NCBI GenBank assembly: GCA_030705725.1 | Contig: JAUZPW010000096.1 | Span: 1 to 6,017, forward strand | Direction of reading: 5' to 3' | DNA: 6,017 bases | Source of the DNA: Bacillota bacterium | Lineage (GTDB): Bacteria > Bacillota > Clostridia > Oscillospirales > Butyricicoccaceae | Shown: positions 5,700-6,017 of the stretch, piece after piece | Numbering within the stretch: position 1 is the first letter of the stretch | Layout: every line of letters begins with the position of its first letter | Notes under the pieces: generated by a model | What the model was told of the DNA's origin: nothing | Seen by the model: the letters and a program-made list of their open reading frames with translations, nothing else | The model's database searches: none | Program-made: the position numbers and the translations under genes

Positions 5700-6017
5700 C
5701 AGCCCACCACCGCGTCCAATCCGCTTTTGCTTTCGCCCTCGAGCCTTATGACGAGGCGGGAGGGGAGGCAGACTATGCTTTGTCCGGGCCGGCTGATAAA
5801 GCCCGTACGGACGCAGACCTTATCCGGGCAGTCGGCGGACAGGACGCGGATCTTTCCGTTTTCCGCCAGCACGACGTTAGTATAGCCGAGGTTTGAGAAG
5901 CTGAGCTTCAAGGGGTCTTTCAATCCGCTCAGAACGATTTTGTTTTTTACTCTCCCATCGACGGTGATAACGGCCGTTACGTTTTGCGACGGCATGCGGA
6001 GAAATATGACGAAAAGG
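5699..6017 (-). CDS. NusG domain II-containing protein, 5' end cut by window
   Basis: This is a small secreted or membrane-anchored domain protein. The frame stays open to the right edge: upstream of the Met at 5995 it reads LFVIFLR, the end of a hydrophobic segment, so the true start lies outside and the protein has an N-terminal membrane anchor. The visible domain (about 98 residues from that Met) shows the NusG-II hallmarks: VDGRV, GYTNVVLAENGKIRV, DCPDKVCVRTG with two Cys (C56, C61 counting from 5995), and GQSIVCLPSRLVI with C76. Despite the name, this family is not the transcription factor NusG and lacks its KOW/NGN domains. The three Cys are typical of the family; what they bind is not known to me. 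It is the upstream partner of the Gx transporter, and the pair often neighbours ApbE-type flavin transferases or Rnf genes; none is visible here. Confidence 0.88.
   Translation of the reverse strand, partial: LFVIFLRMPSQNVTAVITVDGRVKNKIVLSGLKDPLKLSFSNLGYTNVVLAENGKIRVLSADCPDKVCVRTGFISRPGQSIVCLPSRLVIRLEGESKSGLDAVVG

Noticed and set aside
5554..5885. Plus-strand open frames over the Gx transporter and NusG-II genes
   Set aside because: They are Arg/Ser-rich antisense shadows; the minus-strand frames carry clear family motifs.
5699..5995. Met at 5995 as true start of the NusG-II protein
   Set aside because: The frame stays open to the window edge, and the residues before this Met are the end of a hydrophobic anchor expected for the family.

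Overview
The window looks like a chromosomal stretch from a low-to-mid GC Firmicute, most likely an anaerobic member of the Clostridia. The basis is gene content and order: the run aroQ - M24 X-Pro peptidase - efp is the same as the yqhS-yqhT-efp order I recall from Bacillus subtilis, efp is followed by a CD1247-type zinc-ribbon protein of the kind seen in Clostridia, and there is a NusG-domain-II / Gx-transporter pair. Shine-Dalgarno sites are strong and purine-rich throughout. This placement is inference; there is no rRNA or other taxonomic marker here.

Left part (1-1002, minus strand): the N-terminal 261 codons of a P2-type cation-transporting ATPase (Ca2+/Mn2+ type), running off the left edge. 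It has its own promoter (970-998), followed at once by a roughly 180-nt leader. The leader carries a recognisable yybP-ykoY (Mn2+) riboswitch aptamer and an overlapping intrinsic terminator, so the pump is probably switched on by manganese through transcription antitermination. Next (1003-1779, minus) lies a protein of uncertain function that looks like a reduced GH18-type TIM barrel.

Middle (1925-5109, plus strand): a compact operon of yqeG (HAD phosphatase), aroQ (type II 3-dehydroquinate dehydratase), an X-Pro aminopeptidase, efp and a small acidic zinc-ribbon protein, closed by a textbook rho-independent terminator. yqeG and aroQ overlap by 4 nt. A probable internal promoter precedes efp. 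The divergent gap 1780-1924 holds the start signals of both flanking units.

Right part (5139-6017, minus strand, convergent with the operon): a Gx-transporter membrane protein translationally coupled to an upstream NusG-domain-II protein whose N-terminal membrane anchor is cut by the window edge. This pair is typical of loci concerned with flavin/quinone-dependent membrane electron transfer.

Most of the window is ordinary housekeeping. The regulatory RNA in front of the ATPase is the clearest thing that a plain gene annotation would miss; I saw no mobile element, CRISPR array, tRNA or rRNA.
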